Origin: Streptomyces sp. NBC_01460
Lineage (GTDB): Bacteria; Actinomycetota; Actinomycetes; Streptomycetales; Streptomycetaceae
Length of the DNA: 64,000 nt
Direction of reading: 5' to 3'
Assembly (NCBI RefSeq): GCF_036227405.1
Contig: NZ_CP109473.1
Span: forward strand, 310,001 to 374,000
The translations under genes were made by a program, and so were the position numbers. Positions 32,156 to 41,406 of this stretch are shown one piece after another. The notes under the pieces are model-generated. The model ran no database searches, was not told where the DNA came from, and saw only the letters and a list, made by a program, of their open reading frames with translations. The stretch's first letter is position 1. Each line of letters starts with the position of its first letter.

Positions 32156-32812
32156 TCAGCCGCTCAGAGGCGAGCCCCACGCGGAGTCGTGCCATACCCT
32201 CCCGCTCAAGCCCGCCAGCAGATGCTCCGCAGCGCTCAAAGCGATGTCCTGCGCCGCCCCGACCGCGGTCAGGGCCGCACTGAGCCGTGCCGGTGCCCCC
32301 TCCGGCACGTCCAGGTCGTTGAAGAGGGGAAGAAGCAACAGCAGCCGGGCGTCCGGATCACCGATCCCACCGGCTTCCGGTGCGGGGCTGTCAGCGATGC
32401 GGACCAGGTCCCGCCACGTCAGCCCGCGCGCCGAGAGCTCCCCCTGCCCCGTGGCGATCTGCTGGGCGCGGCTCAGGCCCGGCGGGACGAGCAGGAAGTC
32501 GGTGCCGTGGTCGCCGACCAGGTTACGGAAGACCACCACGACTTCGGAGCCGTCGGCGCCCGGGAGCCGGAACACGGGCCACCGCGCGGGATCGAAGAGG
32601 ATCTCCGACAGGGCATCGGCATCGGCGGTGTCCTCGCCGAACCACTCCGGAACGGGACGCACGTCACCGGCTCCACCGGCACAGACGGCCGACAGATGGT
32701 TCGACCAGAATCCCGGGCGAGCCAGGAGTGCCTCGCCGGCATCCAGCGGAGCGTCGTCGTATCTCCCGTTCAGCACCTGGGAATCCTCCCACCAGCCACT
32801 GACATGGGTCAC
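32156..32812 (-). CDS. Hypothetical protein
   Basis: I do not recognise this ~218-residue protein. It is acidic and soluble, without signal peptide or membrane segment. It alternates short strands (VFRLPGADGSEVVVVFRNLV, DFLLVP) with a helical C-terminal half. A V-P-E-W-F-G-E-D-T-A segment near residue 50 and LTWRDLVRIAD near 135 are the most distinctive parts. Codon use is typical of the genome. A GTG at 32812 is the likeliest start, though the ribosome site is poor and an upstream GTG is possible. It is divergent from the PP2C phosphatase gene. Confidence 0.5.
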   Translation of the reverse strand: MTHVSGWWEDSQVLNGRYDDAPLDAGEALLARPGFWSNHLSAVCAGGAGDVRPVPEWFGEDTADADALSEILFDPARWPVFRLPGADGSEVVVVFRNLVGDHGTDFLLVPPGLSRAQQIATGQGELSARGLTWRDLVRIADSPAPEAGGIGDPDARLLLLLPLFNDLDVPEGAPARLSAALTAVGAAQDIALSAAEHLLAGLSGRVWHDSAWGSPLSG

Positions 32813-33145
32813 TCCGGGTACCGGTCGTGTACGGCGGCCGACCCTCACTGCAAAAGGCCGGGCCCCGCACATCCCGCGGCCTCCCGGACCGCCGTTCCGG
32901 GACCGTCCGCGCTCGTCGTAGGGGGACGGCGGCGTCCACGCAATGAGCCAGATGGTGCTGTGGAGTGGCGTCGCGGAACCTCTCCGCTGTTGGCTTGACC
33001 CGACTGCCAGGTCGACGCTCGTGGGTGACGGTGACCACGCGTGTCCGGTGCCCCTCACCGCCCTGGAGTCCGTCATGACCTGCGGCAACACCCTTTGCCG
33101 GACCGTCCTCGACCGCCCCGTGCATGTCCTGCTCCGACGGCCGCT
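32813..33145. other. Divergent intergenic region
   Basis: These 333 bases separate the hypothetical gene (minus) from the PP2C gene (plus). A TTGACC hexamer near 32994-32999 could be a plus-strand -35 element. No recognisable gene, tRNA or strong hairpin is present. Confidence 0.4.
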
Positions 33146-34339
33146 GTGAGCGGTGCCCGAGCCGGGGACGGTGAGCGCTTGCTGCACGAGTTCCTGGCCC
33201 ACGTGCATTCCACGGCCCCGACGAACCTGCCCGGCATGGTCAACCGATTCGCGGTCCGCCTGGGACTGCGCCAGGTCGACATCTACCTCGTCGACCTGCA
33301 GCAGCGACAGCTGACGCTGCTCTCGGGCGAACGGCGTCTGCCGGTGGACGGGTCACTGGCAGGCTGGGCCTTCCGCGCGATGGCCCTGCGTGTAGAGGAC
33401 ACCGACAGCGGCGAACTGATCGTCTGGCTTCCGCTCGTCGACGGCGTGGAACGCCTGGGAGTCGTCGGCATCCACCTGACTTCGCTCGACACCACGCTGC
33501 TGGAACGCTGCAGGACGATCGCGTCCGTCCTCGCCATGGTGATCACTTCCAAACGTGCGTTCAGCGACCGGTTCGTACAGCAAGCGCGCACCGGGACGAT
33601 GACCTTGCCCGCCGAGATGCTGCGGGCCCTGCTTCCGCCCCGTTCGATCGGTGAGGACAGAGCCATCTCGACCGCGGTCCTCGAGCCCGCCTATGAACTC
33701 GGTGGGGACGCCTTCGATCACGCGCTGACGGAGTCGACGTTGCACGCCGTGATCCTCGACGCCATGGGACACAACCTGGCGTCCGGGCTGACCACCGCGA
33801 TCGCGATGGCCGGCTGCAGAAGTGCCCGCCGCAGAGGATCCGGGCTGCGCGAGCTCGCCCATACGGTCGACGACACACTCTCCGAATGGCTTCCCGAGCA
33901 GTTCTGCACGGGAATCGTCATGGAGCTGGACATGCCCAGCGGGATTCTGAGCTGGGTCAACTGCGGGCATCCGCCACCCCTGCTCATCCGTGACCAGCAG
34001 GTCCTGGAAGACGCTCTGGCGTATCCGGGCGAACCTCCGATGGGCACGCCCGCCACACTCGGAGGCTCGCCGCGTGTCGTCCATGAGGTGTCACTACAGC
34101 CCGGGGACCGCGTCATCCTGTACACGGACGGCGTGACCGAGGCGCGCCTGGCCGGCGGAGCCCAGTTCGGCCTGTCCGGATTCACGACGTCCATCATCCG
34201 GGCCACCGCCGCCGGAGAACTCGCCTCCGAGGCACTGCGTCAACTCATCCACTCGCTCCTGGAACACCAGAGAGAACGCCTGAACGATGATGCGACGATC
34301 CTCATGCTCGAATGGCGCAGACAGCATCCGAGCGGCTAG
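33146..34339 (+). CDS. PP2C-type serine phosphatase (SpoIIE/RsbU) with GAF-like sensor
   Basis: This 397-residue protein has an N-terminal GAF-like domain (about residues 5-150) and a C-terminal SpoIIE/PP2C phosphatase domain (about 175-390). Metal-binding acidic motifs are GGDAFD, LDAMGH, LYTDGVTEAR and NDDATILML. Such phosphatases dephosphorylate anti-sigma-antagonists and so switch stress or developmental sigma factors. A STAS-domain antagonist is encoded at 62.9-63.3 kb in this window, but no partner is adjacent. The GTG at 33146 is the first start consistent with the conserved domain; the ribosome site is weak. Confidence 0.85.
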   Translation: MSGARAGDGERLLHEFLAHVHSTAPTNLPGMVNRFAVRLGLRQVDIYLVDLQQRQLTLLSGERRLPVDGSLAGWAFRAMALRVEDTDSGELIVWLPLVDGVERLGVVGIHLTSLDTTLLERCRTIASVLAMVITSKRAFSDRFVQQARTGTMTLPAEMLRALLPPRSIGEDRAISTAVLEPAYELGGDAFDHALTESTLHAVILDAMGHNLASGLTTAIAMAGCRSARRRGSGLRELAHTVDDTLSEWLPEQFCTGIVMELDMPSGILSWVNCGHPPPLLIRDQQVLEDALAYPGEPPMGTPATLGGSPRVVHEVSLQPGDRVILYTDGVTEARLAGGAQFGLSGFTTSIIRATAAGELASEALRQLIHSLLEHQRERLNDDATILMLEWRRQHPSG

Positions 34340-34658
34340 TCGGCGCGCATACGGCGACGCCCTCACCCGCCCCGCCCACGCGCGTGAACAGCGACGCGGC
34401 GCACCGTCGTTCGACGAGCACCATGAAGCCGAAGGACCTGACGCGCATCCGCGGTGCGTGCACCGAAGCGACAGGTCTTCTCGCTCGGCCGGTCCCCCGG
34501 GATCGCGGCGAACGAGCGGTCTTCAGGAGTCCATGGCGATGAGTTCTCCCGTCGTTCCGAGTCCCCGTCCCAGACCACCCGTCCTCGGAGGCCCTGCCTG
34601 AGCATCCTCTCCTGACACCTCCCCTGAACCACGATCAACCGCACGCGAGGAGAACACC
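34340..34658. other. Intergenic stretch without a supported gene
   Basis: These 319 bases lie between two plus-strand genes. A 76-codon frame overlaps the end of the phosphatase gene, but it has no ribosome site and no recognisable product. I see no clear promoter or terminator apart from the GAGGAGA ribosome site just before 34659. Confidence 0.4.
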
Positions 34659-35237
34659 ATGGCCGCCAGCTACACATTCGACGTCTTCTCCAGCCTGGAC
34701 GGATTCGGCGCCGCCGGGGGTGACTGGACCGGTTACTGGGGCAGGCAAGGCCCCGAACTCCTCGCGCACCGCCTCGCCCTGTACGGCGAGGAGCAGCGCA
34801 TGGTCTTCGGGGCCCGTACGTACCGGCTGTTCGCACAGATGCTGGCCGCAAGCACCGAGGAGTCAGATGTGCGTGACCCATGGGTCACGCGGATGAGGAA
34901 CATGCCGGCAACGGTGGTGTCGACCACGTTGGAAGCGCCTGTCGACTGGCCGGACGCGGAAGTCGTGAGCGGAGACGCGGTGGAGGTCGTCGCCCGGCTC
35001 AAAGAGGAGTCGGATGTGCCGTTGCGCTCGCACGGAAGCCTGTCGATGAACCGGGCGTTGATGGCCGCAGGTCTGGTCGACCGCGTTCAGGTGACACTCT
35101 TCCCCGTGATCACCGGGCGAAGCGGGCTGGACCCCGTCTTCCAGGGTGCGGCCGACTTCGACCTCGACCTGATCGAACAGCGGACGCTCGACGGCCACAT
35201 CCAGGAGCTCGTCTACCGGCCCGCCCTCCACGCCTGA
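34659..35237 (+). CDS. RibD C-terminal / dihydrofolate-reductase-like protein
   Basis: This 192-residue protein fits the stand-alone RibD_C family. SLDGFGAAGGDWTGYWG replaces the usual SLDGYIAGPDG start, RMVFGARTYRLFA is the nucleotide-binding helix, and HGSLSMNRALMAAGLVDRVQVTLFPVITGRSG is the conserved C-terminal NADPH-binding segment. Family members are probable NADPH-dependent reductases; substrates are mostly unknown. The ATG at 34659 follows GAGGAGA. It appears to be a single gene with a strong terminator downstream. Confidence 0.85.
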   Translation: MAASYTFDVFSSLDGFGAAGGDWTGYWGRQGPELLAHRLALYGEEQRMVFGARTYRLFAQMLAASTEESDVRDPWVTRMRNMPATVVSTTLEAPVDWPDAEVVSGDAVEVVARLKEESDVPLRSHGSLSMNRALMAAGLVDRVQVTLFPVITGRSGLDPVFQGAADFDLDLIEQRTLDGHIQELVYRPALHA

Positions 35238-35319
35238 GTCCCTCCGGGGATTCCGCACCGTCGAGCAGCCGGACCTGACCGGGGTTTCCAACTGCCGCAC
35301 AAGGGTCGGGATCATGCGC

Positions 35320-35358
35320 GGTGGCGGCCCGGCGGCGGTTTCCCGCCGGGCCGCCACC
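35320..35358. terminator. 16-bp stem-loop between convergent genes
   Basis: GGTGGCGGCCCGGCGG (35320-35335) pairs perfectly with 35343-35358 around a seven-base loop. Confidence 0.8.
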
Positions 35359-35420
35359 CGTCTCCGCTTGAGGCCGACGCACCCCGTGCAGGCCGGGAGG
35401 CGGCAACGCCCCGGCCGCGG

Positions 35421-35933
35421 TCAGGTCACCGCGGCCAGGAAGTCCAGCGCCGCCGCGACGTTCGACTGCAGGTCGACCACACTGTCCAGCACCAACCGGT
35501 CGTCGACCCACGGGGCGAACTCCGCCCGCCGCCGCTCCACCGCTTCCCAGCTCGGCTCGCTGAAGCCCTCGATGTCCCGGGACCGGCTCCCGAGCCGCCG
35601 ACGGTGCACGGTCGGATCCGAACACACCACCTCGATGAACACCAGGGGCACGCCGTGACGGCTCGCCAGTGACCGCCACTGACCCCGCGCCTCCTCGACG
35701 GCGTTGACCGCGTCGACGATCACCGTTTGTCCCAGGGCCAGCACACCGTCGGCCACAGCCTCGGTCACGGCATACGCCGCGAGGCCGGTGGTACGACTGC
35801 GAGCCACACCCGCACGCCACATCGCCGCCTCGATCGGATCCACCGACACGACCGGAGCGGCCAACTCCCGCCCCAGCGCCTCGGCGACCGAGGTCTTCCC
35901 CGCACCGGGCAGCCCGGCCGTCGCGATCAGCAT
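35421..35933 (-). CDS. AAA-type P-loop kinase
   Basis: This 170-residue protein starts directly with a P-loop: LIATAGLPGAGKTSVAEAL (Walker A GLPGAGKTS, residues 7-15). It then has the Asp-rich strand VIVDAVN, a lid with RRRLGSRSRD, and a C-terminal helix. The pattern is that of small zeta-toxin/chloramphenicol-phosphotransferase-like kinases that phosphorylate small molecules. The substrate is unknown. ATG at 35933 is chosen because GAGGG lies seven bases upstream; in-frame GTG codons further upstream would add a tail without family support. Confidence 0.75.
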   Translation of the reverse strand: MLIATAGLPGAGKTSVAEALGRELAAPVVSVDPIEAAMWRAGVARSRTTGLAAYAVTEAVADGVLALGQTVIVDAVNAVEEARGQWRSLASRHGVPLVFIEVVCSDPTVHRRRLGSRSRDIEGFSEPSWEAVERRRAEFAPWVDDRLVLDSVVDLQSNVAAALDFLAAVT

Positions 35934-36210
35934 GACCACACCCTCGCACGAGGAAACGCCCGCCCGCTGCCCGCCCGGGACGGACACGAACGGCGGTTCC
36001 TCCTCCCCCTGTCAGGGTGTTCTCGTCCCAGGCCCTCGCGGCCGGACAGCGAGGGCGGGTGCCCCACCCGCAGGGTGACCGACGACGGTGGCACCGCCCC
36101 TTCAAGCAGCCGACTGAGACACAACTGCAGCGGGAATGATGCGCATTCAGGCACGGAGAGCCGTCTACTCTCTCGTGAACCCACGACACGGATCCAGGAG
36201 GGACACAGGA

Positions 36211-37068
36211 ATGAGTGGAAACGGGGGCGGGACGCCGTGGAGTCCGCACGGCGGCGGACAACCGCCGCAACCGGGTTGGCCACCCGTGCCGCCGGCGGGC
36301 CCGTGGCCGCCGGGTCGGGCACGCCGACTGACCTTCGGACGTCTCTTCAATCCGTTCGCTGTGGGGCGCGCGGTGTTCACGCCGTCCCGTCCCGACCGCG
36401 TGCACGACCCGGCCGTGAAGAGGGTGCAGGTCCTGCGGACGGTCGTCGGCCTGGTCGCCATCACGTGGATGCTGTTGTCGTACGGCCTGGCATCGGACAC
36501 CGACGCCGTCGTGGACGACCGCTTCGCCCAGATCCGTACCACTCTCATCGTCCTGGCCGTGACCTTTCCGGTCGCTGTCGCCATTTTCATCGCAGCGGCC
36601 CGCCCACCCAACCGGCGCCTGTTCCTACGCCGTGTGGGCAAGCCCGCCGGAGCCCTGCTCGCGCTCTTCGTCGCGCTCGCCGTACCGAGACTGATCACAG
36701 GGCTGGGCTACGTGGACGAGAACACGGACTGGACCGCCTCGGCAGGACGGGTGGCTCTGCTGTTCGCCCTGGGCGCCTTCCTGCTGTGGCTCGCCCCCTT
36801 CGCCCTCTACGGCATCGCCCAGTCGCTCGTGCACGTCTTCCGGACGGCGGACCTCCACGAGACGGTTCCTCCTCTGCTGGCGACACTGCTCGTCTGGGAA
36901 GTCACGCTCTTCGACGTGTTCCGGGGCGCCTACGACAGCGTGCCGTTCGGGGTGCGTGTGGCCTTCACCCTGGGCGCCCCCCTGTCCGTCACCGCAGTGG
37001 CGATGTGGGAACTGCGGCGGCTGCGCAGGCGGCACGGAATCACCGTGCGCGGAGCGCTGCTTCGCTGA
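36211..37068 (+). CDS. Membrane protein of unknown function with proline/glycine-rich N-terminus
   Basis: This 285-residue protein has a cytoplasmic N-terminus of about 35 residues rich in Pro, Gly and Trp (as in many actinobacterial membrane proteins), then about six transmembrane helices (for example VVGLVAITWMLLSYGL, LIVLAVTFPVAVAIFIAAA, ALLALFVALAVPRLI). I recognise no catalytic motif. A short basic tail ends it. The ATG at 36211 follows CAGGAGGG, a strong ribosome site. It appears monocistronic. Confidence 0.65.
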   Translation: MSGNGGGTPWSPHGGGQPPQPGWPPVPPAGPWPPGRARRLTFGRLFNPFAVGRAVFTPSRPDRVHDPAVKRVQVLRTVVGLVAITWMLLSYGLASDTDAVVDDRFAQIRTTLIVLAVTFPVAVAIFIAAARPPNRRLFLRRVGKPAGALLALFVALAVPRLITGLGYVDENTDWTASAGRVALLFALGAFLLWLAPFALYGIAQSLVHVFRTADLHETVPPLLATLLVWEVTLFDVFRGAYDSVPFGVRVAFTLGAPLSVTAVAMWELRRLRRRHGITVRGALLR

Positions 37069-37265
37069 GCCGTCACGGCGGGGCATGTCCCGGCGGCCGT
37101 CCTCGAGGTGCAACCACTCGATCCGGTGACATTCGGCTATCTTTTACGCACAGTGAGTTACGGTTGCCGTGCCGATGAACGGCGCGCCCGGTCAGGAGCC
37201 GCCGACCAGGCATACGCCCATCCGCCGGCTCCCCTCGCCCTCACTCGCCGTATGAAGGAATGCCT

Positions 37266-37661
37266 GTGAAGCCCTCCCTGGCCCGCACCCGTCGAATCGC
37301 CTTCGCGGCAGCGTCGGGCGCACTCGTCGCGACGTCGATGGTTGCGTCCGCAGGTCCGACCTCCGCGGAATCCGTCCGCGGTCCTGAAGTACGGCAGACG
37401 CGTCCGAGCGCCGCCGTGCAGTGCGGCTTCTTCCGGTACAGCGTCCGGGAGTCCCAGTTCGCCGGATACAACCACTGCGGCGAGACGACGGTGCTGGTCC
37501 ACGTCGACGTCAGGGGAGGCGGCAGCACGAACGACTACCACCTCTGTGTCAGTCCCGGCCCCACGCAGCTGCCGGGCGCCGGCCCGAACTACCTCAATGC
37601 GTACTACATCGGCGGCGCAGGGTGCCGTAGCGGGCAGCGCACCGGACACACGTCTCACTGA
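37266..37661 (+). CDS. Small secreted protein of the DUF6355 type
   Basis: This 131-residue precursor has a Sec signal (ARTRRIAFAAASGALVATSM, cleavage near TSAES). The mature part has four cysteines and the pattern CGFFRYS ... YNHCGETTVLVHVDV ... YHLCVSPGPTQL ... NAYYIGGAGC, matching my recollection of DUF6355, a family described as linked to natural-product biosynthesis. The function is unknown, and two disulfides are likely. GTG at 37266 has GAAGGA six bases upstream; the ATG two codons earlier is too close to that site. Confidence 0.7.
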   Translation: MKPSLARTRRIAFAAASGALVATSMVASAGPTSAESVRGPEVRQTRPSAAVQCGFFRYSVRESQFAGYNHCGETTVLVHVDVRGGGSTNDYHLCVSPGPTQLPGAGPNYLNAYYIGGAGCRSGQRTGHTSH

Positions 37662-37782
37662 GACCAGGTGCGGCACGCCTCTGCGTCCGACCTGACGCCG
37701 CGTGGCCCCTACATACCCTGCCGCCGACTGCCCGCGTCGTGCGGAACAGGCGGTCGGTGGCAGGGAAGCCTGGGGCCACGAG

Positions 37783-38049
37783 TCACCCCGTCGACTCGTC
37801 CGGGGTGGGCTGCTCCGGGTGGACGCCGGCATTGCGAGCGGCGCTGCGGCCCGAACCGGCCTCGTCGGGGTCGGGCTGGTCGGGCTCGGCATCCGGCTCC
37901 GCCTCCGGGCGTTCGGCGCCCGGCGGAAGAACCACGTCGAGGGCGTCCTCGCTCTCCTGGACCTGCTGGTCGGGCATGTCGGCGGGTATCGGCGGCGGGC
38001 TGGCCTTCGCACCGCTGTAGGCGATTCCTGAGGGCCTTCGGTCAGTCAT
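37783..38049 (-). CDS. Small acidic hypothetical protein
   Basis: This 88-residue protein is highly acidic and proline-rich, probably disordered, with no cysteine. It opens MTDRRPSGIAYSGAKA and ends in Asp/Glu/Pro-rich sequence. Third codon positions are strongly G/C and GGGAGC/AAGGA precede the ATG at 38049, so it is probably a real gene. I cannot assign a function. It converges with the DUF6355 gene. Confidence 0.5.
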   Translation of the reverse strand: MTDRRPSGIAYSGAKASPPPIPADMPDQQVQESEDALDVVLPPGAERPEAEPDAEPDQPDPDEAGSGRSAARNAGVHPEQPTPDESTG

Positions 38050-38221
38050 GTCCTTGCTCCCGTCGATGTGCGCCCGTTCTGGTGCGGGGGCGGGCGGTGT
38101 CGCACCTCGCGTACCCACTGCCCACCGTACGACGCATGCCGGTCACGTCAGCAGACGGTGCCGTCCGGGACGAAGGCGTCCGCGATCTCGGCACCGGGGG
38201 TGCACCTCGGCCTTGATGCGG

Positions 38222-39052
38222 TCATGCCTTACCGGAGCGGGTCGAGGTGACCACCACCGTGGTGTACGGCACGGTGACGGCGCCGCCGAGCGTGTCGATC
38301 ACGGTTCCGACGCCGTCCAGGACGTCCGCTAGTTCGTCTGCGGCCATTCGGGTGAGGGCGCCGAACGTGGGGAGCTGGTCCAGCCACTGCTCCCGGGTGT
38401 ATCTGCGCTCCCACGCGAAGCGCCACTGCTCCGGCTCGCTGAACCTGCCCGTCCGCCGGATCCCGTCGGCGATTCTCGCGAACAGCGGTTGGGCCGCGTC
38501 CAGGGCCGATCCCTTCACCGCGCCGAGACTGATCGGGGAGTCGGGGGCCACCCGGCGGTGCGCCTCGGCAAGCGCGTCGGTCACCGCGTCCGGGAGCTGG
38601 GGGACGTGATGGAAAGGGGCGAGCCGGCCGCCGGGCCGGAGGACCCGGGCCGCCTTGGCCGCACCGGCGACAGGGTCCACCCAGTGCCAGGCGGTGCCGG
38701 CGACGACCGCGTCGAACTGCCGTCCGGCAGGCTGCCAGTCCTCGAACCTGGCGACCTCGACCTCGATCGGGCCGCGTCGCGCGAAGGCGGCCATCCGCTC
38801 GTCGGGCTCGACCCCGAGCACGGTGCAGCCGGCCGCCTGGAACTGCCTGGCTTCGATGCCGGTCCCCGCCCCCACGTCGAGCACGTCTCGACCCGGGCTT
38901 GTCGCGACGATCCGGTCCACCAGCGCATCGGGATACGGCGGCCGGGCCCGGTCGTAGCGTGCGGCGTCCACACCGAACGACTCGGCGACCTGCCGGTGAC
39001 GGTGGGGCTCGGAACCGGAGCGGCCCGGCTCTCCTCGGGATAGAGTGGGCAT
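38222..39052 (-). CDS. Class I SAM-dependent methyltransferase
   Basis: This 276-residue protein has a methyltransferase fold: motif I DVLDVGAGTGIEARQF, acidic motif II GVEPDERM, and motif IV with GTAWHWVDP, where the HW element is typical of the UbiE/Coq5-like group that includes YcgJ. The substrate is unknown. Its ATG at 39052 lies inside a perfect inverted repeat, and TAGAGT ends six bases upstream, so the mRNA should be leaderless and blocked by a repressor bound there. The divergent TetR gene is the obvious regulator. Confidence 0.85.
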   Translation of the reverse strand: MPTLSRGEPGRSGSEPHRHRQVAESFGVDAARYDRARPPYPDALVDRIVATSPGRDVLDVGAGTGIEARQFQAAGCTVLGVEPDERMAAFARRGPIEVEVARFEDWQPAGRQFDAVVAGTAWHWVDPVAGAAKAARVLRPGGRLAPFHHVPQLPDAVTDALAEAHRRVAPDSPISLGAVKGSALDAAQPLFARIADGIRRTGRFSEPEQWRFAWERRYTREQWLDQLPTFGALTRMAADELADVLDGVGTVIDTLGGAVTVPYTTVVVTSTRSGKA

Positions 39053-39064
39053 GCGCCCACTCTA
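39041..39064. promoter_or_regulatory. TetR-type operator overlapping the methyltransferase start and -10 box
   Basis: TAGAGTGGGC (39041-39050) mirrors GCCCACTCTA (39055-39064) perfectly around ATGC. The repeat includes the methyltransferase start codon and, on the minus strand, its -10 hexamer TAGAGT (39064-39059). Confidence 0.8.
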
Positions 39065-39065
39065 A

Positions 39066-39079
39066 TGGGCGCTTGCCCA
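39066..39079. promoter_or_regulatory. Second, weaker operator TGGGC-N4-GCCCA
   Basis: TGGGC (39066-39070) mirrors GCCCA (39075-39079) with the same arm sequence and four-base spacing as the core of the adjacent operator. The centres are about 20 bases apart, or two DNA turns, which allows two dimers on one face. Confidence 0.65.
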
Positions 39080-39113
39080 CGTGTGGAAGCGGGACGGAGC
39101 GGAGAGAGACACC

Positions 39114-39710
39114 ATGCCGTCAGGGGTACACATCCACAACGTGCGTGACCAGCTGTTCGCGGCTGCCGAGCGCGTCCTGCTTCGGGACGGGCCCGACGCG
39201 CTGACCAGCAGGGCGGTCACGGAGGAGGCGAACTGCTCGAAGGGCGTCCTGCACCGGCACTTCACCGACTTCGACGCCTTCCTGACCGAACTCATCCTTG
39301 ACCGCGTCCGCGGTATCGAGGACCGGGCCACGGTCCTGAGGGCGGCCGCGGGGACCGGGAGCGTGGTGGACAACCTGACCGAGGCACTGCAGGACCTGTT
39401 CGGGCCGGTCACCGTGGCGATCGTCGCGCTCATCACCTTCCGCGACGGCCTGCGCGCCCGGCTGCGCCAGGCCGGGCTCGCAGGCATTCCCCTGGTCATG
39501 CAGGCAAGCTCCGCGATTGCCGCCTACCTTGCCACCGAGCGGGAGCTGGGACGCCTGGCCGACGACACCGACGTCGATACGCTCGCCCCCGCCCTGGTCG
39601 GCGCAGCGCACCTGCTGTGCGCCGACCGGGCGAGCGCCCCGCCGCAGACCGCAGCCGTTCGCAGGACGGTGACCAGCGTCGTCGTCGGCGCCCTGCCGCT
39701 GCGCGCGTGA
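39114..39710 (+). CDS. TetR-family repressor of the methyltransferase pair
   Basis: This 198-residue TetR protein has its helix-turn-helix at about residues 30-60 (TSRAVTEEANCSKGVLHRHFTDFDAFL) and a helical ligand domain. ATG at 39114 has GGAGAGA upstream; an upstream ATG at 39081 is possible but lacks a ribosome site. Twin TGGGC-N4-GCCCA repeats in the shared promoter region suggest it represses itself and the divergent methyltransferase. The ligand is unknown. Confidence 0.88.
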   Translation: MPSGVHIHNVRDQLFAAAERVLLRDGPDALTSRAVTEEANCSKGVLHRHFTDFDAFLTELILDRVRGIEDRATVLRAAAGTGSVVDNLTEALQDLFGPVTVAIVALITFRDGLRARLRQAGLAGIPLVMQASSAIAAYLATERELGRLADDTDVDTLAPALVGAAHLLCADRASAPPQTAAVRRTVTSVVVGALPLRA

Positions 39711-39828
39711 AACGTCCGCACGCGGGTCACCGCCGGCGCGCTCTCCGCTCGGAGGAGACCGCTCCGGCGGCGAGGCGTTCGACGGCAACTCCGTTCCGAC
39801 AAGCAGCCCTTCGGCCCCCTCAGACCCT

Positions 39829-41406
39829 TCAGCCTCGGCTGATCTCGAAGTGGTCGACGCGCTCCCCCGACTCGGCGAGCGCCGTGACCTTCATCCGGGC
39901 GTGGCGGCCGGTCTCCACCTCCACCGCCAGGAACGAGAAGCCGGTGTAGCGCACCCGGGACCACTCCACGGTCTCGGTCGCCTTACCGCCCCCCTTGGCC
40001 ACGTGGTACGTGTCGACGCTCTCCAGGTCCGCGACGTGGCCCTCGTAGCTGTCGGGTGCCGGGAAGTCGTACAGCGCCTTGCCCGCACCACCCGCCGTGA
40101 CGTACACGATGCCGTCCCGGGTGGGGTCGGTGCGCTCGCCGATCGGGACCGTGCGCCCCACCGCGTTCTTCAGGATCGCGTCGGTGCGCTCGTAGACGTG
40201 GTTGTGGCCGTTGATGACCAGGTCCACCTGGTGCTTCTCGAAGAGCGGTACCCACGCGTCGCGCACCCCGCCGTCCGAAGCGTGCGCGTTGGTCGTGGAG
40301 AACGCGCAGTGGTGGAAGAACACGACGACGAAGTCGATGTCCTCGCGGGCACGCAGCTCTCCCAGGCGCCGGTCCAGCCAGCGTGTCTGCCTGCCGCCAC
40401 TGATGCCGAAGTTGGCGGGGATCTCGTACGAGACGTCGTTGGCGTCGAGCGCGATCACGCCGACGTTGCCGTGCGTGAAGGAGTAGGCGCCCGGCTGGCC
40501 GACGGGATCAGGTCCGTTGTCCGGGAGTGTCCAGCGGGCGTTCTGCCCGCCGTAGCCGTCGGGCGAGTACCACGCCTCCATGTCGTGGTTGCCGGTGGTC
40601 ACCATCCACGGCACGGTCTTGGCCACTGTCTCCGTCTGGGCCAGGAACTGGTCCCAGGTCCGGGCGTCGTAGGAATCGGTGGCCTGCCCGGACCCGGACG
40701 GGTCGGCGTAACAGATGTCGCCCGCGTGCAGGTGGAAGGCCGGGTTCTGGCCCAGGATCAACTGGTCGTTGCCGAGCGCGTGGTAGCTGACCCCTTGGTC
40801 ACCGAAGGCCGTGAAGGTGAACGGCTCGGCGCGCTGGGGCGCGGTGGTGAAGGTACCGAGCGTGCCGAGGTTGCGGGTCTCCGCGGGGTCGAATCCGTCG
40901 TGGCCCACGCCGTAGTAGTACGTCGTCCCGGGCTTCAGCCTTTCCAGGGCCGCGTGTACGTAGAACTGCTCGGCTGCCGCGATCTTGCCGTTGTTGAGCG
41001 GAGGCGTCGTCAGGTGCCGGATCTCGGCGTCGATCCTGCGGCTGAGCGCCCAGGGCTTGAGCCCGATCCGGATGTAGGGCCGCTTCACGGCGAAGGGGAC
41101 CTGCCAGGAGACCGTCATCTGTGTCTTCGCGTCGGCCCCGTACGCGAGGTGCCGACCGAAGGGCGCGACCAGAGAACCGTCCACCTGCGTCGAACTGGCT
41201 CGCGACGTCGCCACGTCCGGCGCCGCCGCGTAGGCGGACGGGGAGGCGAGTCCAGAAGCCACGCCGGTGCCCACGACAGCCGCGGTGGCCGCACTCGTAC
41301 GGAGCACTCCGCGCCGGGTCAGCCGGGCACGCAGGTACTCGTGCTGCTCGGCCATGCTCATGCGGTCGGCGAGCTTCTCGGGGATTCCGAAACGGGGGAT
41401 GTCCAT
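39829..41406 (-). CDS. Tat-exported purple-acid-phosphatase-like metallophosphoesterase
   Basis: This 525-residue protein has a Tat signal placed unusually far in (LTRRGVLRTSAATAAVVGTG, after about 25 residues). It then has an FN3-like purple acid phosphatase N-terminal domain (about 75-190) and a calcineurin-type phosphoesterase domain. Metal-ligand motifs are FTAFGDQG, HAGDICYAD, TTGNHD, FFHHC and INGHNHVYER. Purple acid phosphatases use a dinuclear metal centre to hydrolyse phosphate esters outside the cell, and phosphate-starvation control would be expected. The ATG at 41406 is preferred; one five codons upstream is possible. Confidence 0.9.
   Translation of the reverse strand: MDIPRFGIPEKLADRMSMAEQHEYLRARLTRRGVLRTSAATAAVVGTGVASGLASPSAYAAAPDVATSRASSTQVDGSLVAPFGRHLAYGADAKTQMTVSWQVPFAVKRPYIRIGLKPWALSRRIDAEIRHLTTPPLNNGKIAAAEQFYVHAALERLKPGTTYYYGVGHDGFDPAETRNLGTLGTFTTAPQRAEPFTFTAFGDQGVSYHALGNDQLILGQNPAFHLHAGDICYADPSGSGQATDSYDARTWDQFLAQTETVAKTVPWMVTTGNHDMEAWYSPDGYGGQNARWTLPDNGPDPVGQPGAYSFTHGNVGVIALDANDVSYEIPANFGISGGRQTRWLDRRLGELRAREDIDFVVVFFHHCAFSTTNAHASDGGVRDAWVPLFEKHQVDLVINGHNHVYERTDAILKNAVGRTVPIGERTDPTRDGIVYVTAGGAGKALYDFPAPDSYEGHVADLESVDTYHVAKGGGKATETVEWSRVRYTGFSFLAVEVETGRHARMKVTALAESGERVDHFEISRG

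Noticed and set aside
34312..34542. 76-codon frame after the PP2C gene
   Set aside because: There is no ribosome site or recognisable product, and it overlaps the phosphatase end.
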